Of a DNA stretch of 64,000 bases, positions 49,101 to 56,228 are shown piece after piece (positions within the stretch are counted from its first letter, which is position 1; each line of letters begins with the position of its first letter). Origin of the DNA: Erysipelotrichaceae bacterium (GTDB lineage Bacteria; Bacillota_I; Bacilli_A; Acholeplasmatales; Anaeroplasmataceae); contig SVAZ01000001.1 of the NCBI GenBank assembly GCA_015059145.1, positions 1 to 64,000 of the forward strand, in the 5' to 3' direction. The position numbers and the translations under genes were made by a program. Below the pieces are notes generated by a model. The model ran no database searches. It saw only the letters and a program-made list of their open reading frames with translations, and had not been told where the DNA came from.

Positions 49101-50509
49101 AATCTAACGCAACTATTTATGTTAAATTTGTTGATTATGCTGTAACTGTTACATATAACTTAAACAGCGGTTCAATTGATGGAATTGTTGATGACAATTC
49201 AGATGGTGTTGTTACAGCTCCTGTTACAAAAGAGGATGGCAATGCTGAATTACATACTCCAACTAGAGATGGCTATGTATTTGCTGGTTGGACAGAAACT
49301 GAAACTACTGGTGAACCAAATACTGATATTAAGTTATTCAAAGTTGACACTAAGACTGGTTTAACTGAAGATATTACATTATATGCTGTATGGTTAGAAT
49401 TACATACTGTTTCATTTGATGGTACAATTGTAGATGCTTTACAAACTGCATGGACTAATACTGCAGCAACTGTAGATGAGGGAACTGGTGTAGCCACTAT
49501 TCCAACTAATAAGATTGCTCCAAATGATGGCACAGGTTATACAAGTTCAAATTATATTGACGCTGTAAAATTAGGAAAAGCTAATAGTAGCAATATCTCA
49601 ACTACATTTACTAATCCAATTAAGAAGGCTACTTTAAATCTTGTTATTGGTAATAATGGTTCTGGTAATGCTCAAGATGATGTTGTTGTAATTGAAGGTT
49701 ATGATTCTACTGGTAATGTTGTTGCAACATTAAAAGTTGATACTTTGGCTGGTAAAATTACTGATTACTTAACATTAAATGATTCTAAGGATTTAGTATT
49801 AGAATCTGATGCTGCTGATATCGTTAAGATAGCTGTTTATACAACATATTCTAAGGATTTAGGTGTATATAGCATTGATGTTAAATATACTGATTTCGTT
49901 GATATGAAGTACGATGTTGAAGAAGTTGTAGAAACTGTTACTAATAATTATTCATTTGACTATTCAGCAATCGATACTACTAAATTAACTAAGGTTGATC
50001 AAAATAGTGATTCTGTTGTTGATGAATCTGATACATATGACAAAGCTCAAATTAATAATGCGACATTTGCTGAAACTGCAAATAGCTTCTTAACTGTTGG
50101 AGATTCTACTAAGGTTACATATAGAACAAGCGGAAGCTGCATTGAAACTAAAGATGATAATTTAACTGTTACTTTTGTTGGTACAGGTACAATCACAATC
50201 TCATTTGCTTCTACTGGTGGTTCTAACATTTCTGCTTTAGGTCTTAAGGATTCTGAAGGTAACTGGATTGCTGGTACTACTACAGATGCTACATTAATTG
50301 CTGAAGGTGTTCAAGGTGGTAAGACTGGTTCTTTAGCTAATTACACTGCTGAAGAATATGGTGCTTATTCAGTAACTGGTTCAACATATGTTACAGTAAC
50401 ATTTACAATTGAAGAAGCTGGCACTTATACAATTTCAGCTCCATCTACTACAAATGGTCGTGGTACTCGTATTAATTCTATCGTTATGGTAGATAATTAC
50501 GCTGAATAA
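46121..50509 (+). CDS. surface lipoprotein pectin methylesterase, carbohydrate esterase family 8
   Basis: 1462 residues. Lipobox LASC. Two InlB-type repeats (GYTFGGWYTDAEYKTVF) open the protein, then a beta-rich region and an Ig-like part. The CE8 beta-helix spans roughly residues 540-930: FNNIQQALEYLELYKVGSNV, LTGYQDTLELMSGRQYF (Gln and Asp acid), ITGTTDFIFGTNNTTVF (nucleophile Asp) and TAIARPWANYS (Arg). These are the family's catalytic residues, so it should remove methyl groups from homogalacturonan, making substrate for the two lyases. Two more InlB-type repeats and beta-rich modules follow. ATG with AAAGGAGAGC. Plus strand, downstream of PL1 but with its own promoter. Confidence 0.92.
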   Translation: MKKRKLLVGLLAASAAIGLASCDKDKSVDEPTNDSTNQDDEVTSYTVTFNSVGGSNVAKATTNADGKVAKPADPSKEGYTFGGWYTDAEYKTVFNFDTKLTANTTLYAKWVEVAATTYTVQFYVGDTQFGDDVIVEEEDLVAFPNTNPTDPYKNFAGWVTESGASFSASTPIMADTKLYAKWEKRYEPVTVEFSQAMFKKLSGKSFSYANFDFGYTGNAPTDKNGTMTIKTGKSTKITVTEVATLRFSALSGSDNPAKQWVGLVRTHDADGNELATPEKITVNNEEKIVITKSFADYEFANLQPGTYFLTAANSSFQAEESGEAGLTYYDGSGGTTQFAWISLTSDKEVGPVEKIETGITCPKFDYLLNEDYNLEQLAIDVIYENQRIDAIGLEDVTIIGEENIDKTTEGTYTLTVEYTHAVDGLKKTTTIDVNYYTAQSLDLAFNKVEKVANNTWGNGVYFNQTVQQLYKMGSNATIDLDALTATITAKNGEDEAEFVRPMNATDNIIGYDVSAAGKVTVTVKYIDGITNTFDIQVVNTEPVITNNTVQLIVNPDYEGQLALTSDGKHQFNNIQQALEYLELYKVGSNVTKEIYLTAGTYNEKVEVTLPNVHIIGADKATTKIEFDALYGQYDESGFVHVTDSTATISVRDTAIGFVLEGVTVSNKWDTLKDFDDEFGENYGEHRALAMLIQADQVIVKNASLTGYQDTLELMSGRQYFENVLITGTTDFIFGTNNTTVFENCEIRSIESGKDSTQGGYITAFKGNNKNANDATKYGVIFNNCNFTADDAVQAYGDKDAEENDLAGWTAIARPWANYSVVTVMNSQLGAHISKDGYNGDSKNRRYVTGLIKEFVNTVKNYEYNNTGVGAITEAVEGMSFLTADQAAEFGDLSKVFAANTALGLKSDWIISQNHQDTYKLNFQVVYDSAIGIETSTVQALLPSVLSYTNEFALPESVDVKGAKLEGYYTDAECTIPFDGTTYTIADTDAENANESNATIYVKFVDYAVTVTYNLNSGSIDGIVDDNSDGVVTAPVTKEDGNAELHTPTRDGYVFAGWTETETTGEPNTDIKLFKVDTKTGLTEDITLYAVWLELHTVSFDGTIVDALQTAWTNTAATVDEGTGVATIPTNKIAPNDGTGYTSSNYIDAVKLGKANSSNISTTFTNPIKKATLNLVIGNNGSGNAQDDVVVIEGYDSTGNVVATLKVDTLAGKITDYLTLNDSKDLVLESDAADIVKIAVYTTYSKDLGVYSIDVKYTDFVDMKYDVEEVVETVTNNYSFDYSAIDTTKLTKVDQNSDSVVDESDTYDKAQINNATFAETANSFLTVGDSTKVTYRTSGSCIETKDDNLTVTFVGTGTITISFASTGGSNISALGLKDSEGNWIAGTTTDATLIAEGVQGGKTGSLANYTAEEYGAYSVTGSTYVTVTFTIEEAGTYTISAPSTTNGRGTRINSIVMVDNYAE
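49945..50506 (+). other. C-terminal beta-rich module of the CE8 esterase (shared module copy 2)
   Basis: Contains TGTITISFASTGGSNISALG and ends EAGTYTISAPSTTNGRGTRI-NSIVMV, similar in layout to the PL1 and CE12 ends. Confidence 0.55.
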
Positions 50510-50518
50510 TAAAAATTA

Positions 50519-50548
50519 AGGATTTGCCTAAAGGCAAGTCCTTTTTTT
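50519..50548 (+). terminator. terminator after the CE8 gene
   Basis: AAGGATTTGCC, loop TAAA, GGCAAGTCCTT, then TTTTTTT on the plus strand. Confidence 0.9.
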
Positions 50549-50560
50549 ATATAAACAAAT

Positions 50561-50597
50561 TAAAAAGGTATGATACCATTCAATAAATATCATACCT
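50561..50597 (-). terminator. terminator after the CE12 gene
   Basis: AGGTATGATA and TATCATACCT pair perfectly around a twelve-base loop; the minus strand continues TTTTTA. It faces the CE8 terminator between converging genes. Confidence 0.85.
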
Positions 50598-50606
50598 AAT
50601 TTTTAA

Positions 50607-52634
50607 CTATTCAAAGTATTCAATTATAATATCGTAAATGTAAACTCCACCGCTTGATGAGCCAACATAATATGTTCCAACACCTTCTATTTCATTTGTT
50701 GTTATTGAAATAGCTGTGTTAGCTTCAAATGTAGCTACTTCATTTTTAGTATTTGTACTATCTACCATTTTAACTACTCTATTATCAGTATTATTAGAAG
50801 ATTTAGCTACAATAGTAACACTACATTTACCAGTTGTAGTAAATGATATATATCTACCTGTTCCATATGTTGCAGTTCCGCCCATTGATAAATACTGACT
50901 TACTGTATATTCTTCACTATTATAAGTATATTTAGTAGATGATGATTTAACTGTTACTTCTTTATCCGTAGCTGAATCTGAATAAATTGTAAATATACCT
51001 AGTGTTTGATTTGAACTTAATTCACCTGCTGTTAAGCCTTGAGGATTCATTCTAACTACACTAGTAGGTACTGGTCTATTTGCAATTATAGTTTGTTCGA
51101 TTGTTGCTTCATATTCAACTAAGCTTTGATAATTTGTAATAAGACTTCTATATGTAGCATTTACTGCATCATATATAGCTCTTACCTTTATAGCCTCAGT
51201 TTGTCTAGCAAGATAATTATCATTAGTAATTTCTACAGCAATAAGCTCATTAATTGCTGCTATAGCTGCTTTTTCATCATTAAATGCTCTATCTGGATTA
51301 GTTACATCTACCTTTTCAATTAGAGCCTCTAAAGCATCTATCTTAGCAATTGTAATTAAATTAGATGGATCTATATAATCTTCTGGAGTTTTTAATACGG
51401 AATTTACAAATTTATAAGATTCTTTATTTGAATTATGAGATTCTTTATTCTCTATACTATTAAGTAAAGCCTCAGCTAAATATGCTGCAGTTAAATATGC
51501 ACCATACTTATTATAATGAGTAGCCTCAATACCAGTATAACCAGCCTTTGTATTACCATAAGCACCATCATAACCAGTAGGCCATGTACCATTATCTAAT
51601 TCATTTGGCTTTAATGCCATTAAATAATTAGCATATGTAGAAGTAGCTTCCTCTAATAATTCCTTAGTTGATGCAAATAAATCAATTAATAAGCAATCCT
51701 CTTCCTCGGCTAATTGACGAACAGCCTTAACATATGCAAAATCATCACCATGTAAACCTGGGCCACCAATTATTTGGCTTCCAGAGAACTTGACTCTAGC
51801 AACAGGTGTTATTAAAACTGGAGTAGCACCCTTTTCTCTAGCAAAATCAATATATTGCTTTAAATACCATTTGTAAGTACCGCTTCCATATGCATAATAT
51901 GTTGAACCATATTTTGCAATTTCTTTTAAAGCACTTGTTTCTTCACTATCAGTAGCATATTGTGTATATTCAGTAGGAAGTGTAGTTGTTGCAGTTCTTT
52001 CGCCTGCTGTAGTTGGATAAATGCCCTTACTATTAGGTGTTCCTAATGGTACCATACGATTATATAAATTAGTATAATTTGAAGATGCTGATGACTCCAT
52101 TTTAGTATCATCATCATTATGACCAAACTGAATGAATAAATAATCTCCAGCTTTTATCTCATCGCCAATAGAATTACCACCATTTTCACTAAATGTATAA
52201 TTACCACCAGCTATATCGTATAATCTACCCTCATTAATAAATGATCTAGAGCTTCTTCCTCCTTGTGCACAATTCTTAACTGTAATATTATCATCTAAGA
52301 ATAAATCTAAATATTGACCCCAACCTGCTATATATTGAGAGTCATTATATGTTTTTACAGTTGAGTCACCAGCTAAGAATATAGTAGTCTCGGCATCTGG
52401 ATTAACAAAAGGCACCTCAGTTTCTTCCTCCTCTTCCTCAGGCTCATTATTATTTGAACCTGATTGATTTGTATCATTTTGGTTATCATTTGTTGAATCC
52501 GATTGATTTGTGTTATCCTGATTATCGTTTGTTTCATTTTGATTTGTATCTGGCGTTGGCTCTTGTGATTCATCACACGCAGCTAAGCAAATAACTGAAA
52601 CAAGCATAATCATAAATGCTAATAGTTTTTTCAT
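50607..52634 (-). CDS. surface lipoprotein rhamnogalacturonan acetylesterase, carbohydrate esterase family 12-like
   Basis: 675 residues. Lipobox LAAC, then a long Asn/Gln/Asp/Ser linker ending in Glu residues. SGNH hydrolase with the four blocks: TIFLAGDSTVKTY (nucleophile Ser), NCAQGGRSSRSF (Gly oxyanion), LFIQFGHNDDDTK (Asn) and GIEATHYNKYGAYL (His of the D/H pair). GDST and GGRSSRSF are typical of rhamnogalacturonan acetylesterases, which deacetylate the rhamnogalacturonan backbone. A helical segment (residues about 430-520) follows and the protein ends in the shared beta-rich module. Neighbours are CE8 (convergent) and the two-component system. An operator-like site lies upstream. Confidence 0.88.
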   Translation of the reverse strand: MKKLLAFMIMLVSVICLAACDESQEPTPDTNQNETNDNQDNTNQSDSTNDNQNDTNQSGSNNNEPEEEEEETEVPFVNPDAETTIFLAGDSTVKTYNDSQYIAGWGQYLDLFLDDNITVKNCAQGGRSSRSFINEGRLYDIAGGNYTFSENGGNSIGDEIKAGDYLFIQFGHNDDDTKMESSASSNYTNLYNRMVPLGTPNSKGIYPTTAGERTATTTLPTEYTQYATDSEETSALKEIAKYGSTYYAYGSGTYKWYLKQYIDFAREKGATPVLITPVARVKFSGSQIIGGPGLHGDDFAYVKAVRQLAEEEDCLLIDLFASTKELLEEATSTYANYLMALKPNELDNGTWPTGYDGAYGNTKAGYTGIEATHYNKYGAYLTAAYLAEALLNSIENKESHNSNKESYKFVNSVLKTPEDYIDPSNLITIAKIDALEALIEKVDVTNPDRAFNDEKAAIAAINELIAVEITNDNYLARQTEAIKVRAIYDAVNATYRSLITNYQSLVEYEATIEQTIIANRPVPTSVVRMNPQGLTAGELSSNQTLGIFTIYSDSATDKEVTVKSSSTKYTYNSEEYTVSQYLSMGGTATYGTGRYISFTTTGKCSVTIVAKSSNNTDNRVVKMVDSTNTKNEVATFEANTAISITTNEIEGVGTYYVGSSSGGVYIYDIIIEYFE
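50610..51053 (-). other. C-terminal beta-rich module of the CE12 esterase (shared module copy 3)
   Basis: Reads GRYISFTTTGKCSVTIVAKS and ends GTYYVGSSSGGVYIYDIIIEY; the closest match is the PL1 C terminus. Confidence 0.6.
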
Positions 52635-52710
52635 TTCCTTCTCCTTTTTAAAATTAAATTTACTATTATATAATAATTATATACTTTTAATTTGAAAAAG
52701 AAAGAACTAA

Positions 52711-52724
52711 TGTAAGCGTTTTTG
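52711..52724. promoter_or_regulatory. operator-like site upstream of the CE12 gene
   Basis: TGTAAGCGTTTTTG, a good match to cre-type sites, lies about 75 bases before the CE12 start. A -10 box TATAAT is present closer to the gene, but the -35 box is weak, so its position relative to the promoter is uncertain. Confidence 0.55.
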
Positions 52725-52756
52725 GTTCAAGTTTGAAACAAGTGTACCGATAAATA

Positions 52757-52797
52757 AAAAGTCTTTAATGAATTATATCACTAAAGACTTATTTTTA
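52757..52797 (-). terminator. terminator after the histidine kinase gene
   Basis: AAGTCTTTA and TAAAGACTT pair around a 14-base loop and TTTATTTA follows on the minus strand. It could also work on the plus strand. Confidence 0.8.
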
Positions 52798-54108
52798 TTA
52801 TTTAGCATCATCTGGTTTGGTTATAATAAATGATACACCTATTGTTTCATTTTTAACCTTTAAATTTAAACCAAAAAAATCAATTGTTTTCTTAACGATA
52901 GATAGGCCTAAACCAAATTCACCCTTACTGCCCTTTTCATAAGGTTTAAATGAGCTTTTTAAGAAATTTTCATCAATATGCTCACCATCATTATAAATTC
53001 TTAATCTATCCTTGCGTAAAACTATCTTTATTTTTGTTTTAGCGTATCTTTTAGCATTATCTACAATATTATCCACTACAGTATATAAATTCTCTCTATA
53101 GCCCTTAAAATAGACATTATCTGCTAAATCAACCTCTAAATTCAAATCTGTTTGAAATTTATAATTTTGAATTATTTCAGTAATTAACTCATTCATAGAA
53201 ATATCCTCAAATTCCTTATCCTTGTTAAGGTATTCTAATGAATTATATTGTAATAGTCTATTAACCTTTTTCTTTAATAAATCAGCTTGAGCTATTATAA
53301 CCTTAGTAGAATCCTCATCAGCCATTCCATCCTGCTGAGCTTCAGCATAGGATTTAATAACTGCGATTGGAGTTTTAAAATCATGAGATAAATTTTGTAG
53401 CATTTCCTGTTTTGTTTTTTCATTATGATTAATTTCTATACGCATCTGTTCAATTGCTCTAGATAGCTCACCTATTTCATCTAAGGAATCATCAATATAA
53501 GCAACCTCATATTTATCCTTAGGTAGGTTAATAATATGACTTTGAATTAATCTTATTCTTTTTACAAAATGATTAGACCACATATAAATAATATAGGTTG
53601 ATAGCATAATAAGTAAAAAGAAAACTAAAATAACCTGACCAGAAACATTTCTAACCATATTAGTTGTATAGCTTGAATCCGTAAAAATAATAGTAAATTC
53701 CTTTTTGTTGCTAGAGGCTGATAGTACATAATAAATCTTTGTTTTATCATTCTTAACAATATATCCCTGATTAGCTTCAGAAGAAATTAGTGGACCATGA
53801 CTATTTATTAGCTTTTCAGTAATCAAATCATTTAATTGTTCACTAGATATATATTTACTAAGGCTTGGGCTAGAATACCCATTTGGATTATCACTATCCT
53901 TGATGTAATATCCAACATTCATATCAGGTAATGCTTCATTACCTTCATTATCAATAAAATAAATATAAGTAGATAAGCGAGAATAAACCTCTCTTTCAGC
54001 AAATACCTGAATACGTGTTAAGGTAATTAATGAAAAGGCACATGAGGCAACCAATACTATAGTAAAAAATAATAATAATAGCTGAGAAGAAATATTTATT
54101 TTTTTCAT
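52798..54108 (-). CDS. sensor histidine kinase
   Basis: 436 residues. Two membrane helices (about 9-31 and 157-177) enclose an outside sensor domain of about 125 residues that I do not recognise. Then HAMP, the phospho-accepting motif LQNLSHDFKTPIAVIKSYAE and the ATPase with N-box VVDNIVDNAKRYAKT and a G-box FGLGLSIVKK. The G1 box is altered (IYNDGEHID), common in this group. It overlaps the response regulator by four bases (ATGA). The neighbouring CE12 gene raises the possibility that it senses a pectin-related or envelope signal; this is inference. Confidence 0.93.
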   Translation of the reverse strand: MKKINISSQLLLLFFTIVLVASCAFSLITLTRIQVFAEREVYSRLSTYIYFIDNEGNEALPDMNVGYYIKDSDNPNGYSSPSLSKYISSEQLNDLITEKLINSHGPLISSEANQGYIVKNDKTKIYYVLSASSNKKEFTIIFTDSSYTTNMVRNVSGQVILVFFLLIMLSTYIIYMWSNHFVKRIRLIQSHIINLPKDKYEVAYIDDSLDEIGELSRAIEQMRIEINHNEKTKQEMLQNLSHDFKTPIAVIKSYAEAQQDGMADEDSTKVIIAQADLLKKKVNRLLQYNSLEYLNKDKEFEDISMNELITEIIQNYKFQTDLNLEVDLADNVYFKGYRENLYTVVDNIVDNAKRYAKTKIKIVLRKDRLRIYNDGEHIDENFLKSSFKPYEKGSKGEFGLGLSIVKKTIDFFGLNLKVKNETIGVSFIITKPDDAK

Positions 54109-54779
54109 ATAGATAATCTATAGCCATATCCATAGATTGTTTCTACGGATAAATTAGGCATTTTTTGTCTTAATCTTCTTACTAAATCATCAACTACTCT
54201 ATCGCTACCAAAATAATCATTACCCCAAACCTTATCTAGAATTTGATCTCTAGAAAATGCCTTAGTATTATTTTGTATAAGGAATAATAATAAATCATAT
54301 TCCTTAGATGTTAAATTAATATTAACATCATTTTCAGTAACAATTCTTTTATCATAGTTTATGATATAACCATTAAATTCCTCAGTATTACCTTGCTTAG
54401 CTGATGCCTTATTACCATAGCTCCTATTTAAAAGATTCTTTACTCTAAGCATTAATTCCCTTATAGAATAAGGCTTAGCGATATAATCATCACTTCCAAG
54501 CTCTAAGCCCATAATCTTATCGATATCCTGATCACGAGCTGAAGTAAATATTATTGGCTTTGATTCATTCTTAGCTCTAATTTCTTTAATTAGATCATAG
54601 CCAGAAATAACTCCAGGAAGCATTATATCTAAAATCCACAAATCGATATCCTCAGATATAGATTCTTGTGCATCCTCCCCATTATAAAAGGTAATTACCT
54701 CATAATTTTCAGCTTTTAAATATTTTTCAACTAGTGATGATAAATTCCTTTCATCCTCGACTAATCCTATTTTGTACAT
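54105..54779 (-). CDS. OmpR-family response regulator
   Basis: 224 residues. Receiver domain with GLVEDERNLSSLVEKYL, phospho-Asp in LWILDIMLPGVISGYDLI, Thr/Ser site PIIFTSARDQD and Lys in SDDYIAKPYS. The C-terminal OmpR-type winged helix (LTSKEYDLLLFLIQNNTKAF and VDDLVRRLRQKMPNL) binds DNA. Pairs with the histidine kinase that starts within it. Its targets are not visible; the pectin genes have a different LacI-like operator. Confidence 0.94.
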   Translation of the reverse strand: MYKIGLVEDERNLSSLVEKYLKAENYEVITFYNGEDAQESISEDIDLWILDIMLPGVISGYDLIKEIRAKNESKPIIFTSARDQDIDKIMGLELGSDDYIAKPYSIRELMLRVKNLLNRSYGNKASAKQGNTEEFNGYIINYDKRIVTENDVNINLTSKEYDLLLFLIQNNTKAFSRDQILDKVWGNDYFGSDRVVDDLVRRLRQKMPNLSVETIYGYGYRLSI

Positions 54780-54844
54780 GAAATCACCTCATTCTAATTA
54801 AATTTTAACATTAAATATAAATAAATAAAATATATTAATACGAG

Positions 54845-54874
54845 AAAAGGACAACCTACATGGCTGTCCTTTTT
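54845..54874. terminator. bidirectional hairpin upstream of the response regulator
   Basis: AAAAGGACA and TGTCCTTTT pair with a short inner stem; T-runs occur on both strands (TTTTT on plus, TTTTCTC on minus). It ends a short structured intergenic stretch. Confidence 0.7.
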
Positions 54875-54876
54875 AC

Positions 54877-55022
54877 TCATAATTGGGAGAGTTATAATTT
54901 GCTTATGAAAAAGATATCTATCCTTGTAGGGAGAATGATAGATATTGTCATTAAGACAAATATAGTATACCCTCTAATAATTGTTATAATATCAAAATCC
55001 TATGTGAAAATATGAAAACCGA
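54877..55022. other. structured intergenic stretch between rpoE and the two-component genes
   Basis: Holds a terminator-like hairpin (ATATCTATC/GATAGATAT), a small TGTC/GACA hairpin, TATAAT boxes on the plus strand and TATACT on the minus. No ORF of note. It may hold a small RNA, but nothing matches a family I know. Confidence 0.35.
54908..54945 (-). terminator. terminator after rpoE
   Basis: ATATCTATC, a 14-base loop, GATAGATAT, then CTTTTT on the minus strand; it is about 80 bases after the rpoE stop codon. Confidence 0.65.
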
Positions 55023-55577
55023 TTAGTTTTCGTCGTACATATCCTCGTAATCATCCATGTAGTTATTATACTTATCTTCATTGAAGCCTTCTTCAGTATA
55101 TCTATCCATGTCTTCATCTTCTAATTCGCCGTCGTCATAATCACTGTCGTCATCATCGTCATCTAGATCATCTTCATCATCTAAATCACTTGATTCGTCA
55201 TCATATTCTTCCTCATCGTCACTGTCGTCATCATCATCGTCATCTAGATCATCCTCATCTAAATCATCCTCATCATTTAATTCTTCCTCATCATCGAAGA
55301 ACTCTTCATCCTTAGAGTTAAATGCAGAACCATCCTTATCATACTCATCTAATGATTGACGAGATTTTAAATCCCATTCATCATTACCCATATATACAAA
55401 TTTCGAACTAGTTGTAATGTCAATATATAATTGTGTTGTTAATTCGCCATCCTCATCACTAAGACCCTTCATCTCTAATACTTCCTTAATAAGTGCCTTA
55501 ATGTTTTGAACAGTACGCTTTTGTTCCATTAATTTTACTGCAACCTCTAATAATGACATTTGCGAAATATTTTCCAT
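55023..55577 (-). CDS. rpoE: RNA polymerase delta subunit
   Basis: 184 residues. The first 85 form the HARE-HTH domain (MSLLEVAVKLMEQKRTVQNI, WDLKSRQSLDEYD); the rest is an Asp/Glu tail, as in Bacillus delta, which releases RNA polymerase from DNA and aids recycling. The acidic tail contains a DNA-level repeat: a stretch with CATCGTCATCTAGATCATC occurs twice about 80 bases apart, implying internal duplication. It has its own promoter downstream of the DUF1934-like gene. Confidence 0.93.
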   Translation of the reverse strand: MENISQMSLLEVAVKLMEQKRTVQNIKALIKEVLEMKGLSDEDGELTTQLYIDITTSSKFVYMGNDEWDLKSRQSLDEYDKDGSAFNSKDEEFFDDEEELNDEDDLDEDDLDDDDDDDSDDEEEYDDESSDLDDEDDLDDDDDDSDYDDGELEDEDMDRYTEEGFNEDKYNNYMDDYEDMYDEN

Positions 55578-55607
55578 CTTTATTCCTCCAAAATTGAATA
55601 CTATTTG

Positions 55608-55636
55608 ATTTTACTTGAATTTTCATAGTTTTTCAA
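55608..55636 (-). promoter_or_regulatory. rpoE promoter with internal inverted repeat
   Basis: TTGAAA, 17 bases, TAAAAT on the minus strand. ACTTGAA and TTCAAGT form an inverted repeat overlapping both boxes, which could be an operator or chance. Confidence 0.6.
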
Positions 55637-55641
55637 GTATT

Positions 55642-56004
55642 TTAACGCATAATTATCCATATTTTATGACTTGAAAGTAAATCGTTATCTAAAATCATAT
55701 CGTATTCTATATCTATTCTATTTTCTGTAATTGAAAGCTTATGACATTTAGCTATAAAATCAAACTCTAATCCTAATTGATTTTTATAATATGAAGGTAT
55801 GCTTTTATTTTCAATAAAAGATATCTTCATTTCTACGCTTCCTTTTCTTTCTAAAATAAGCTTGTCCTTATAGATATATAAATAAATTACTGTATTTTCT
55901 ATAGACTTATCCTCAAATACTATTTTATTATCCTCACGCTTATAAGCTGTATTAAAGGATACTTTGTTATTTTGATTATCTAAGCTATAAAAGAATACCT
56001 GCAT
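55642..56004 (-). CDS. DUF1934-like beta-barrel protein (YwiB family)
   Basis: 120 residues, no signal peptide, mainly predicted beta strands (ISFIENKSIPSYYKNQLGLE, ITENRIDIEYDMILDN). Its size and position next to rpoE fit the YwiB/DUF1934 family, whose role is unknown. Conservation is weak, so the family call rests on pattern and context. AGGAGA before ATG at 56004. Confidence 0.55.
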   Translation of the reverse strand: MQVFFYSLDNQNNKVSFNTAYKREDNKIVFEDKSIENTVIYLYIYKDKLILERKGSVEMKISFIENKSIPSYYKNQLGLEFDFIAKCHKLSITENRIDIEYDMILDNDLLSSHKIWIIMR

Positions 56005-56013
56005 AAACTTCTC

Positions 56014-56193
56014 CTAAATAATAATAAAAATTAATAAAGCTATTAAGCCTGGTAATCTAAAAAATCCAACTAATAAAATTGATAATATTGAAAATGGTAA
56101 TTTTAAATTAAAAAATTGTCCAATCAAATTTATTATTAACAAGGTTAATACACCAAACAAAATAGATTTAAAAACATATTTAATAATTTTCAT
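56014..56193 (-). CDS. BofA-like small membrane protein
   Basis: 59 residues with two hydrophobic helices. NLIGQFFNLKLPFSILSILL and VGFFRLPGLIALLIF resemble the pro-sigma-K processing inhibitor BofA (G-x-P-G near the end). It lies right after recR, exactly where bofA is in Bacillus. BofA holds back SpoIVFB during sporulation; whether this organism sporulates is unknown. ATG at 56193 preferred over the ATG at 56205, which has no ribosome site; the only one (GGTGAT) lies within a hairpin. Confidence 0.65.
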   Translation of the reverse strand: MKIIKYVFKSILFGVLTLLIINLIGQFFNLKLPFSILSILLVGFFRLPGLIALLIFIII

Positions 56194-56194
56194 A

Positions 56195-56228
56195 AAAATC
56201 ACCATTTAATATTATGGTGATTTTTTTA
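56195..56228 (-). terminator. hairpin between recR and bofA covering the bofA ribosome site
   Basis: AAATCACCAT and ATGGTGATTT pair around an eight-base loop. On the minus strand it ends ATGGTGATTTTT directly before the bofA ATG, so it looks like a terminator or attenuator whose 3' arm includes the GGTGAT ribosome site. Confidence 0.6.
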
